Source: Actinomycetota bacterium (GTDB taxonomy: Bacteria; Actinomycetota; Geothermincolia; Fen-727; Anoxymicrobiaceae). From it: DNA of 9,751 bases. Location of the stretch: contig JAENXM010000056.1 in NCBI GenBank assembly GCA_016649525.1, positions 1 to 9,751 on the forward strand, given 5' to 3'. Position numbers and translations under genes: made by a program. Shown in pieces: positions 1 through 6,036 of the stretch (positions are counted from its first letter, which is position 1; every line of letters starts with the position of its first letter). A model generated the notes under the pieces. The model was not told the DNA's origin. It searched no databases and saw only the letters and a program-made list of their open reading frames with translations.

Positions 1-1
1 C

Positions 2-1429
2 GACTGGGACAGCGGGAGGTCGAACGGAAATCCCTTTGAGGTCGGGCCGTCCGACCCTCAGGAGGCGACCGGCTGGCTTTTCGCCGAGGGTGCGACGTGG
101 CCGGGCTTCGACGAGTGGGTGCTTGTCCAGAACCCGAACGGTGAGCCCTCGGCAGTCTCGGTGACTTTCTTCACACCAGGGGGCCGCGTCAACGGTCCGA
201 ACTTCAGCGTACCCGGCCAGAGCCGTTACAGTGTCCACGTGAACGAGTTCGTACCGGACCAGGACGTCGCCACGTCGGTTTCCGTTACGAACGGTGTACC
301 GGTATGCGCGGAGCGTGCCATGTACGTTTCCACCTCTGACGGGAAATGGGGCTCCCACGACTCGGCCGCGTCGCCGGCCGCAGCCGGCGTCTGGTACCTC
401 GCCGAGGGCGCGACCTGGCCGGGCTTCGACGAATGGGTTCTGGTGATGAACCCTAACAGCAGTCCCGTCAGTGTCCGGCTGACCTTTCAGACCCCCGGGG
501 GAAATGTGTCAGGGCCTTCTTTGAACCTCGCCGGTTTCACGAGGGGGACCGTCCATGTCAATGACTATATCCCGCATGCGGATGTCTCCACGACCGTTAC
601 CTGCACGACTCCCGGGAAGGGTGTGGTCGCGGAGCGTTCCATGTACATAAACACGCCGGACGGCAGGCGGGGGTGTCACAACTCCATGGGACTCAATGAG
701 GCCAACAGCGGGTGGGGTCTTGCCGAAGGTGCTACCTGGGAGGGTTTCGAGGAGTGGGTCCTAGTGCAGAACCCGACCGACGTCCCCGCCAACGTGAGAT
801 TCTACTTCCTTACTCCTTACGGGTACGGGTATGGTCCGGAAGGGACCGTATACCCTGGCACCAGGTTGTCGGTTCGCGTGAACGATTACATACCGTACTC
901 TGACGTATCGACGATGATCTTCACGGAGAGCGAGGACGAGAAGGTGGTTGTCGAGCGCGCCATGTATATAAACACTCCCGACGGGAAGCGGGGAGCCCAT
1001 AACGCGCCCGGATCTGAGTACGCCAGCACCTCGTGGTACCTCCCAGAGGGTTGCACCCTGCCCGGTTTCGACGAGTGGGTGCTGGTCGTGAATCCCGATA
1101 CCGAGGAGAATGCTTTCGTGCAGTTGACCTTCATGACACCGGGCGGCCCGGTGAAGGGACCCAGCGGGATCCTACCACCGGCTACCAGGGCGACCTGCCA
1201 CGTCAACGATTTCGTAAGAGGGAGCGTCTCGACGAAGGTCGAGAGCGAGGGGTACGTAGTCTGTGAGCGCGCGATGTACATCAATACCTACGATGGCAAG
1301 GGAGGCGCAACCGACTCTCTCGGTGTGCTTGCATCATCGCTCGGCCAGACGGCCGGTTCATCTGTAGCCGGCAGGGGTACAAAAGATGAGCCGGTTTTAA
1401 GGCTTCGCCCCAGGTACCTGCAGAAGTAG
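2..1429 (+). CDS. Repetitive, probably secreted or cell-surface protein, C-terminal part (5' end outside window)
   Basis: The frame is open from base 2 to a TAG at 1427-1429, giving 475 visible residues, so the true start lies upstream of the window. The visible part is almost entirely four tandem repeats of about 106 residues. Each opens with a W-x-L-A/P-E-G-x-T-x-x-G-F-D/E-E-W-V-L-V-x-N-P block, continues with beta-prone sequence, then a H/R-V-N-D/E-Y/F motif and an E-R-A/S-M-Y-I/V-x-T motif. This regular, Gly/Pro/Thr-rich pattern suggests stacked beta-sandwich modules of an extracellular protein; the fold is inferred. Similar repeats are familiar from large exported proteins of uncultured Gram-positive-type lineages, but I cannot assign a function. 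The last repeat is followed by about 35 tail residues rich in Ser, Gly and Arg. No C-terminal membrane anchor or LPXTG motif is visible. Any signal peptide or catalytic domain would be upstream of the window. Confidence 0.85.
   Translation, partial: DWDSGRSNGNPFEVGPSDPQEATGWLFAEGATWPGFDEWVLVQNPNGEPSAVSVTFFTPGGRVNGPNFSVPGQSRYSVHVNEFVPDQDVATSVSVTNGVPVCAERAMYVSTSDGKWGSHDSAASPAAAGVWYLAEGATWPGFDEWVLVMNPNSSPVSVRLTFQTPGGNVSGPSLNLAGFTRGTVHVNDYIPHADVSTTVTCTTPGKGVVAERSMYINTPDGRRGCHNSMGLNEANSGWGLAEGATWEGFEEWVLVQNPTDVPANVRFYFLTPYGYGYGPEGTVYPGTRLSVRVNDYIPYSDVSTMIFTESEDEKVVVERAMYINTPDGKRGAHNAPGSEYASTSWYLPEGCTLPGFDEWVLVVNPDTEENAFVQLTFMTPGGPVKGPSGILPPATRATCHVNDFVRGSVSTKVESEGYVVCERAMYINTYDGKGGATDSLGVLASSLGQTAGSSVAGRGTKDEPVLRLRPRYLQK
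74..1321 (+). repeat. Four tandem protein-coding repeats of about 106 residues
   Basis: Repeat units begin at the conserved tryptophan codons at 74, 392, 713 and 1034, giving periods of 318, 321 and 321 bases. The fourth unit ends near 1321. The amino-acid blocks around the start (A-E-G-A-T-W-x-G-F) and end (E-R-A-M-Y-I-N-T) of each unit are well kept. The DNA has diverged, so this is an old internal duplication and not a recent copy-number expansion. Position 74 is preceded by about 24 residues that do not match the repeat well, so this may be the first unit of the array. Confidence 0.85.
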
Positions 1430-1533
1430 CGGGTCCTGACCGACCGGCAAACGGACTCTCTTTTCCTGTTCCAACGGTCCTTCAAATACGATAGAATCAC
1501 TATCCGCGAACCGATTCCAGCGCGGGAATATAC

Positions 1534-1887
1534 ATGACGGTAAAGTGCGATGCCTGCGGGCGAGAGTTCAACAAGGTCTACGAAGACATGGAGCCCCATC
1601 TCTGCCGCACCTGCCAGGGCTTGAGCCGGGAGGCGTGCGCGGATTGCGAGGGCTGGTGCTGCGAGAGGCCGAACGTTGAGGGTCGTATAGCCCTGCTCGA
1701 CGACGAGAAGGAGCGCTTCGGCTTCAAGAGGGACTGGATGTGGGCGGATCCCTGCCGTTACCGCGATCCTGCGACCGGGCACTGCATCCTCAAGGTGCGT
1801 TTCCAGCCTACCGTGTGCCGCGAGTACGTATGCGAAGACATGGTAAAGATCGCGCGTAAGAAACTCGGCGAAAAAGTCGCGTCTTGA
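1534..1887 (+). CDS. YkgJ-like cysteine cluster protein with N-terminal zinc ribbon
   Basis: This is a 117-residue protein with 12 cysteines. Residues 5-27 form a CxxC-x15-CxxC pair (C5, C8, C24, C27), typical of a small zinc ribbon. Residues 35-100 carry C35, C38, C42-C43, C74, C84, C95 and C100. The order C-x-x-C-x-x-x-C-C, then D-P-C-R-Y, G-H-C-I-L, R-F-Q-P-x-V-C-R-E-Y-x-C matches the YkgJ family (Pfam zinc- or iron-chelating domain), whose members bind a metal through this cysteine set. Biochemical function is poorly known for the family; older annotations as 'Fe-S oxidoreductase' are unproven. It is predicted to be cytoplasmic. The ATG at 1534 is the only sensible start, with a modest GGGA element 8 bases upstream. 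About 104 non-coding bases lie on each side, so it is probably transcribed alone. Confidence 0.75.
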   Translation: MTVKCDACGREFNKVYEDMEPHLCRTCQGLSREACADCEGWCCERPNVEGRIALLDDEKERFGFKRDWMWADPCRYRDPATGHCILKVRFQPTVCREYVCEDMVKIARKKLGEKVAS

Positions 1888-1895
1888 TACTGCAT

Positions 1896-1913
1896 CGGTG
1901 TCTGGCACCTTTG
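1896..1913 (+). repeat. REP-like short palindromic element (GGTGTCTGGCACC)
   Basis: The intergenic sequence CGGTGTCTGGCACCTTTG contains the imperfect palindrome GGTG-tctgg-CACC just after the YkgJ-like gene. From memory, closely similar GGTGTCTGGCACC/GGTGTCAGACACC units are widespread interspersed intergenic repeats in several bacterial groups. Only one copy is present, so repetitiveness cannot be shown here. It could also act as a weak hairpin at the 3' end of the upstream transcript. Confidence 0.35.
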
Positions 1914-1932
1914 TTATGTGAAGGTTTAAGGT

Positions 1933-1962
1933 CTGGCAGGTTGAAACATATATTGGTATAAT
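1933..1962 (+). promoter_or_regulatory. Extended -10 promoter for the response regulator
   Basis: A perfect TATAAT lies at 1957-1962 and is preceded by the extended -10 dinucleotide TG at 1954-1955. An 18-base spacer upstream is CTGGCA (1933-1938), matching the -35 consensus TTGACA at four of six positions. Transcription would start near 1969 and give a leader of about 25-30 bases before the receiver gene. A TTGAAA at 1941-1946 looks attractive but is only 10 bases from the -10 box, so it is not the -35 of this promoter. Confidence 0.55.
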
Positions 1963-1997
1963 GTAAGTGCAAGTGGCATATAGGGGGGCCCATGGTT

Positions 1998-2384
1998 ATG
2001 GAATCCGAGACAAAGCGCGTTTTGCTGGTAGATGATGACCATGACATGGTAAGGAGTCTGGAGCTATACCTGCGAATGGCCGGATACGATGTTACCTGCG
2101 CCTTCGGCGGCATTGGCGCGATCGAGGAGATCACCGTAAGCAGTCCCTCAGCGGTCATTCTTGATATCCGGATGCCGGACATAGACGGTGTTGATGTCTG
2201 CCGCCACATTAGGCAGAATCTCAACGACACAAAGACACCCATCATAGCGTTGACCGCGGTGAGCGACCCTGATGTCCGACGGGAGTCACTTGCCGCCGGG
2301 TTCAACGAGTACATCACCAAGCCCTGCGATTTCAAGCGTGTATGCCAGGCTGTCCAGTTTCACTCGGCCGCCAGGGTAGCATAG
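1998..2384 (+). CDS. Stand-alone response regulator receiver domain protein (CheY-like)
   Basis: This is a single receiver domain of 128 residues with no output domain. Counting from the ATG at 1998, the acidic pocket is D12-D13 (in V-D-D-D), the phospho-acceptor is D56 (I-L-D-I-R-M-P), the switch threonine is T86 (A-L-T-A) and the conserved lysine is K108 (I-T-K-P). All catalytic and switch positions are intact, so it should accept phosphate from a histidine kinase and act through protein-protein contacts. No kinase is in the window. Two in-frame ATGs exist, at 1992 and 1998. The AGGGGGG at 1982-1988 is 3 bases from the first and 9 from the second, so 1998 is preferred but not certain. It has its own extended -10 promoter and about 100 non-coding bases on each side, so it appears monocistronic. 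Confidence 0.88.
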   Translation: MESETKRVLLVDDDHDMVRSLELYLRMAGYDVTCAFGGIGAIEEITVSSPSAVILDIRMPDIDGVDVCRHIRQNLNDTKTPIIALTAVSDPDVRRESLAAGFNEYITKPCDFKRVCQAVQFHSAARVA

Positions 2385-2486
2385 GCGCTGCTTCAATCCG
2401 CTGAGACCAGGCACACTTTTCTGATTGTCTTTCTTACGTCCTTTCGCGGATTCAGTTAGAATCTTTTCAAACACGGGAGGATAAGG

Positions 2487-3401
2487 ATGCGCCTGGCGCT
2501 CGGTGCGGTGCTCGCGCTCGCGGCGACCATACTCATAAACTACAGCAACTACATCATGAAGAGGGAGCTTGATAACCTCCCTCGCATCGGCGAGGAGTCA
2601 GCGTTCCGGACGATAAGGGCCTTCGCAAACTGCAGCCCGTGGCTGAAAGCGCAGGGTCTGCAGATTCTGGGCGCGTGGACGCACAACGTCGCCGTCGGGC
2701 TTGCCCCGCTTTCTGTCGTTCAACCCATCAACGCGTCGGGTATCTGCCTGCTCGTCATCCTCGCCGTTACCCGCCTCAAGGAGAGGGCCGCGTTCGTTGA
2801 CTGGGCCGGTATCATCTCGATTGTAATCGGTGTTGCCATGTTGAGCGTGACCCTTTTCAAGACTCCCGGTACGGCACTGGCTTATCGACCTGTTGTCCTG
2901 TGGTTCTTCATAATCCTTATGCTGCTGGTCTCGGCCTCGAGCCTCGTCGCTGCTTTCATAAGAAAGGACGAGAGAGCTTCCTCGCTTCTCGGGATAGGCG
3001 TCGGGCTTCTCGTCGGCCTCACCGCGATCCTCACCAAGATTGCCTGGACGGACATAGGTAACAGGTGGGGAGAGTACCGTATCGCCGGCTTTATCTACTC
3101 ATCGTACTTCTGGATGGCGATTATCATCACGATCATAAGCATGGTGCTTTTCCAGACCGCGCTCCAGAGGGGAATGGCCATCGTCGTTGTTCCCCTTGTT
3201 ACCGGGTTCAGCAACCTGATACCTATCGTGGTCGGGTTCCTGGCGTTCAGGGAGCCGTTCCCGACGGGCGGCACAATGGTCACGCTCCGGCTTTTCTCGG
3301 TACTGCTGATCATCGGTGGCGCCATCCTCCTTTCCCTGAGAAGGGAAGACAGTTCTCCAAAGAAGGTCTACAAGCCGGGTACGCGCTCTGCCTTGCCGTA
3401 G
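2487..3401 (+). CDS. DMT-superfamily (EamA/NIPA-like) membrane permease
   Basis: This 304-residue hydrophobic protein has about nine predictable membrane spans, near residues 3-24, 58-74, 76-95, 104-123, 132-155, 165-190, 205-230, 232-252 and 262-282. The block around residues 74-100, a P-L-S-V-V-Q-P-I-N stretch running through a span into L-K-E-R, is typical of the drug/metabolite transporter superfamily, as is the later V-V-P-L-V-T-G-F run into F-R-E-P. The family exports or imports small metabolites, and eukaryotic NIPA relatives move Mg2+; the substrate here cannot be told from sequence. Length fits the usual 280-310 residue, ten-span family. GGGAGG at 2475-2480, 6 bases before the ATG, fixes the start. 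The C-terminal tail is basic and presumably cytoplasmic. It is followed by a short frame and then the HAD gene on the same strand, so co-transcription is likely. Confidence 0.8.
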   Translation: MRLALGAVLALAATILINYSNYIMKRELDNLPRIGEESAFRTIRAFANCSPWLKAQGLQILGAWTHNVAVGLAPLSVVQPINASGICLLVILAVTRLKERAAFVDWAGIISIVIGVAMLSVTLFKTPGTALAYRPVVLWFFIILMLLVSASSLVAAFIRKDERASSLLGIGVGLLVGLTAILTKIAWTDIGNRWGEYRIAGFIYSSYFWMAIIITIISMVLFQTALQRGMAIVVVPLVTGFSNLIPIVVGFLAFREPFPTGGTMVTLRLFSVLLIIGGAILLSLRREDSSPKKVYKPGTRSALP

Positions 3402-3442
3402 AAAAAAAGGGTCCGCCGAAGACAAACGAGTTCCTGCTCGAG

Positions 3443-3535
3443 ATGATGGTGGCCGCCCTCCGTCCGGCGTACCACGGTAGGAACTGTGGGATGGCGACGC
3501 TGGCGGCCGACATGCTGGAGCGGATAGGCGGTTGA
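3443..3535 (+). CDS. Possible short gene or displaced coding segment between permease and HAD gene
   Basis: After the permease stop (3399-3401) a different frame reads through with strong high-GC codon choice to a TGA at 3533-3535. That stop shares its last base with the ATG of the HAD gene. The first in-frame ATG after the permease stop is at 3443, which would give only 30 residues, rich in Ala, Met, Leu and Arg, ending D-M-L-E-R-I-G-G. There is no convincing ribosome site. The same frame is open further upstream, overlapping the permease, so a longer protein with an unusual start is possible. So is a frameshift joining it to the permease tail. I do not recognise the peptide. The gene-like codons and stop-start overlap are the only support. 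Confidence 0.3.
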   Translation: MMVAALRPAYHGRNCGMATLAADMLERIGG

Positions 3536-4302
3536 TGATAATCGACGGTAAGAACGTCATAGCGTTTTTCGATCTGGACCATACCCTTCTCGACGGTTCG
3601 AACGGAAGCCTCTACGCCCGCGCCATGGTGAGGCGGGGTTACATGAAGCCAATGGGCCTCTTCTGGGTCGCATGGTACTCGATCCTTTACAGACTGAACC
3701 GCCTTCCCCGGCGGGAGGTCTACCGCAAGATCCTCGATATGATGGGGCAGTACCCGGTGCTGAAGATGATAGAGCTGATGGACAAAGGCTTCGAGGAAGC
3801 CGTAATGCCCCGCCTTTACCAGGGAGGGGTTGACCTGATCAGGTCGCACAAGGAAAAGGGCCAAAGAACAGTTGTCGCTACAGCCGCCGGAGAATACATC
3901 GCCGAAAGGGTCCGGGCCCAGCTCGAAGCTGACGATGTGATCGCTACCCCCATTCCCGTGAAGGGGGGCCGCATAACCGGAGAGCTCGAGGGTCCCACCG
4001 CTTTCATGGAGGGAAAGCTCGAGATGGCGGTGGAATACGCCGCCGCCCACGGTGCGGACCTTTCCGACTGCTACTTCTATTCGGACAGCGCCAGCGACCT
4101 CCCACTTCTGGAGGCGGTCGGACACCCGGTGATGGTGAACCCGCAGGTGAAGCTGAGGCGTGCGGCGTGGAAGAGGGGATGGCCCGTGCTCCGTTTCAGG
4201 GAGTACGCAAGGTTTGAGGTGGTCCGTCGCCCCGAGCGGTTGATGACCCCGGAGATGGACCACTTCACTAGGATGTACGAGGCTTCACTGGCCGACTCGT
4301 GA
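3535..4302 (+). CDS. HAD-superfamily subclass IB hydrolase (phosphoserine-phosphatase-like)
   Basis: A 255-residue soluble protein with all four HAD motifs, counted from the ATG at 3535. Motif I is F-F-D-L-D-H-T-L with nucleophile D13 and acid D15. Motif II is T116 in V-V-A-T-A-A. Motif III is probably K161 in E-G-K-L-E. Motif IV is Y-S-D-S-A-S-D with D184 and D188 for Mg2+. A helical cap lies between motifs I and II (about 22-110), as in the C1-capped HAD-IB group that includes SerB-like phosphatases and lysophosphatidate phosphatase-like enzymes. It should hydrolyse a phosphomonoester; the substrate is unknown. The sequence F-W-V-A-W-Y-S-I-L-Y within the cap is hydrophobic and may indicate a lipid-like substrate or membrane association, which is inference. 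The preceding frame ends in TGATG overlapping this start, suggesting coupled translation. A TTG one codon upstream is the alternative start. Confidence 0.85.
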   Translation: MIIDGKNVIAFFDLDHTLLDGSNGSLYARAMVRRGYMKPMGLFWVAWYSILYRLNRLPRREVYRKILDMMGQYPVLKMIELMDKGFEEAVMPRLYQGGVDLIRSHKEKGQRTVVATAAGEYIAERVRAQLEADDVIATPIPVKGGRITGELEGPTAFMEGKLEMAVEYAAAHGADLSDCYFYSDSASDLPLLEAVGHPVMVNPQVKLRRAAWKRGWPVLRFREYARFEVVRRPERLMTPEMDHFTRMYEASLADS

Positions 4303-4320
4303 CCGTGCCTTCGGGCCGTC
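4301..4320. terminator. Weak hairpin between convergent genes
   Basis: Only 19 bases separate the HAD stop from the stop of the minus-strand DUF35 gene. They can fold as GCC-TTCG-GGC (4307-4316), a stable UUCG tetraloop, with an outer GAC/GTC pairing interrupted by an internal loop. A short TTTAT follows on the plus strand. The stem is short, so this is a candidate two-way terminator only. Confidence 0.3.
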
Positions 4321-4321
4321 T

Positions 4322-4780
4322 TTATGCAGGTTCGAAGTGATCGATGTCGCTAAGCTTGCCCTCGGGGTTGTCAGCCCAGACGGCCTTTACCCTCATCCCG
4401 ATCTTTACGTCGTGCCAGTCGATGCCCTCGATTGTCCCGCCGAGCCATGTATCGGCCCCGTCGAGTTTGATCTGGGCGGAGACCCGTTCTGTGTCAACCG
4501 GGTTACCCCGCATGTCAGCCATTAGGACAGCGAAGGTGCCTACCTCGCCCGTGTCCTTGACCTCCACAACCTCGTCGATATCGATGTGGCACTTTCGGCA
4601 GAAGGTGGGGCCGGGAACGTACACCGTCCTGCACTCGTTGCAGCGGATGCCTCGGATCTTCTTCTCCTTCATGGCATCGCAGAGTAACTTCATACCCTTG
4701 CCCTCTATCTTGTATCTATAAGTGGTGACGTCCCAGGTACCCTGCACCTGCCTCGTCTCCGGTCCCATTTCAAATGCCAC
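4322..4780 (-). CDS. DUF35 protein (zinc ribbon plus OB-fold), partner of thiolase-like protein
   Basis: Counted from the GTG at 4780, the protein has 152 residues. An N-terminal helical segment is followed by a rubredoxin-like zinc ribbon with C47-x2-C50 and C61-x2-C64, then a beta-rich OB-fold (about 70-148) with the family features G-T-F-A-V, I-K-L-D-G-A-D-T-W-L-G-G and G-M-R-V-K-A-V-W. Such proteins bind thiolase-superfamily partners and are required for their activity, as in the archaeal thiolase-HMG-CoA synthase complex, BbsAB and Ltp2-ChsH2. The OB-fold can line the CoA-binding site. The gene is the last of the four-gene operon, directly after a thiolase-like gene. A GTG at 4801 overlaps the upstream stop by 4 bases and would add 7 residues. 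The perfect GGAGG sits downstream of that GTG and 8 bases before the GTG at 4780, which is therefore preferred and also aligns the cysteines better with the other DUF35 protein. Confidence 0.88.
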   Translation of the reverse strand: MAFEMGPETRQVQGTWDVTTYRYKIEGKGMKLLCDAMKEKKIRGIRCNECRTVYVPGPTFCRKCHIDIDEVVEVKDTGEVGTFAVLMADMRGNPVDTERVSAQIKLDGADTWLGGTIEGIDWHDVKIGMRVKAVWADNPEGKLSDIDHFEPA

Positions 4781-4788
4781 TTCATACA

Positions 4789-4793
4789 CCTCC
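4789..4793 (-). promoter_or_regulatory. Ribosome binding site that decides the DUF35 start
   Basis: GGAGG on the minus strand lies just after the stop codon of the upstream thiolase-like gene (4798-4800) and 8 bases before the GTG at 4780. It lies inside the reading frame if the GTG at 4801 is taken as start, which argues for the shorter protein. Confidence 0.65.
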
Positions 4794-4797
4794 GGTA

Positions 4798-6033
4798 TCA
4801 CTTGGCCTTGCGCGGCTCGTCGCTGAGGATCACTACCGTCACGTACTGGAAAAGCCCACCCCAGCCGTGGGCAAGCGCGTTCCTCACCTTCTTGGGAATC
4901 TGGTGCTCACCCTCGATTTTGCGCATTATCTGCAGTGCGCACTCGGCCGGACGGTTCATGGCGGATGCGCCTATCGCGTTGGTCGAGAAGACGCCGCCGC
5001 TCGCGTTAGTGGGCAGCTCACCTTCAATGTCGAGGGCGCCCTTGTCGAGCATCTTGTGGGCCTCGCCCTCCTTGCAGAGCCCTAGCTTCTCGAGCCACAT
5101 CAGCGACTGGTGGGCGAACCCGTTGTAGAGCTCCGCCATGTCGATCTCTTTTTTGGGATTCTTGATTCCCGCCATGGCGAACGCTTTTTCCGAGGCGATG
5201 CGGGCCGGCTGCTGCTCTGCGGAATCGGTTAGTTGCCCCTCGATGAGGTTGGCCGTGGTCGGGTCGGATGTACAGGAAGCGACACCTGTTATCCACGCCA
5301 CCTGGTCGGCGAGCTTCTTCGCCTTTTCCTCGGACGCGACAATAGCAACGGTCGCGCCGTCACTCGTGGGGCACGTGTGCCCGTAGCGGAGCGGCCAGGA
5401 TATAAAAGGGGTCGCCTGGATGTCCTCGACGGTCGTGACCTTTCGCAGGTGCGCATACGGGTTCTTGGACGCGTTGGTGCGCTCAAGCGCGGCCATCTTG
5501 TCGATGTGCTCCGGTGAAGCCCCGGAATGGTGCAGGTAGCTCATCGCCTGGTAGGAGGCCGCACCTGTGGAGCCACCGCCCATGCCTGCCATGCCCCTGC
5601 CGCCGAATAGGTCCATCCCGTGCTGTATCATCACCATGGCCTCTGGCATCACGATACCGGTGAGTCCCACCTGGCTGTCGCCCTCCGACTGCTTCTCCCA
5701 GGTGACCGCCATTACAACGTCGTGAAGGCCGCTCGCCACCTGGTAGTAGGCTGCCTGCAGAGTGGACATACCGGTGGTTCCTCCGGTGCTTATGCGTATG
5801 GTCGGCTTATCGAGCGCCCGGATGTGCTCGCTGGCCCAGAGGTGGGGAAGGTTCAACCCCTCGAACGTCTGCATGTTCCCGAAGGTGATGGAATCGATAT
5901 CTTCAGGGGTCAGGTTGGTGTTACGGAAGGCGGCGTCCACCGCTTCACTTATCATCTCCACGATGTTGACGTCCTTCCGCTTGCTGACGAATACCGGGGT
6001 ATAGCCGACCCCGATGATAGCGACGTTTCTCAT
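4798..6033 (-). CDS. Thiolase-superfamily protein lacking the catalytic cysteine (subunit B)
   Basis: This 411-residue protein has the thiolase fold signatures: N-terminal A-I-I-G-V-G-Y-T-P, the acyl-CoA thiolase block at 78-102, I-D-M-A-E-L-Y-N-G-F-A (297-307), a G-E-L-P-T-N-A-S-G-G block (338-347) and a C-terminal V-T-V-V-I-L strand. It most resembles SCP-2/lipid-transfer-type (nondecarboxylating) thiolases. The catalytic residues are changed. In R-I-S-T-G-G-T-T-G-M the nucleophilic Cys position is G85, the GHP motif reads N352-A-I, and the C-terminal Cys loop reads H-G-W-G-G (389-393) with no cysteine. Normal Claisen thiolysis is therefore unlikely. Ltp2-type steroid side-chain retro-aldolases show a comparable loss, so a CoA-ester aldolase or a structural partner role is plausible. 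GGAGG lies 8 bases before the ATG, inside the end of the upstream gene, with 3 bases between the two genes. This indicates coupled expression and probably a shared complex. Confidence 0.87.
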   Translation of the reverse strand: MRNVAIIGVGYTPVFVSKRKDVNIVEMISEAVDAAFRNTNLTPEDIDSITFGNMQTFEGLNLPHLWASEHIRALDKPTIRISTGGTTGMSTLQAAYYQVASGLHDVVMAVTWEKQSEGDSQVGLTGIVMPEAMVMIQHGMDLFGGRGMAGMGGGSTGAASYQAMSYLHHSGASPEHIDKMAALERTNASKNPYAHLRKVTTVEDIQATPFISWPLRYGHTCPTSDGATVAIVASEEKAKKLADQVAWITGVASCTSDPTTANLIEGQLTDSAEQQPARIASEKAFAMAGIKNPKKEIDMAELYNGFAHQSLMWLEKLGLCKEGEAHKMLDKGALDIEGELPTNASGGVFSTNAIGASAMNRPAECALQIMRKIEGEHQIPKKVRNALAHGWGGLFQYVTVVILSDEPRKAK

Positions 6034-6036
6034 ATA

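Noticed and set aside
1288..1908. Minus-strand open frame (206 codons) opposite the YkgJ-like gene
   Set aside because: The plus-strand frame has a coherent cysteine pattern; the minus frame has none and spans two genes and an intergenic gap.
1808..2335. Minus-strand open frame opposite the response regulator
   Set aside because: The receiver domain on the plus strand has all its key residues; this is its shadow.
2434..2462. Promoter before the permease (TAGAAT at 2457-2462)
   Set aside because: The -10 is fair but no -35 matches more than two positions at proper spacing. A similar TAGAAT at 1492-1497 before the YkgJ-like gene also lacks a good -35.
3310..4263. Long minus-strand open frame (317 codons) opposite the HAD gene
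   Set aside because: It is the antisense shadow of a high-GC gene with all HAD motifs; the translation is rich in His, Pro and Arg and resembles no protein family.
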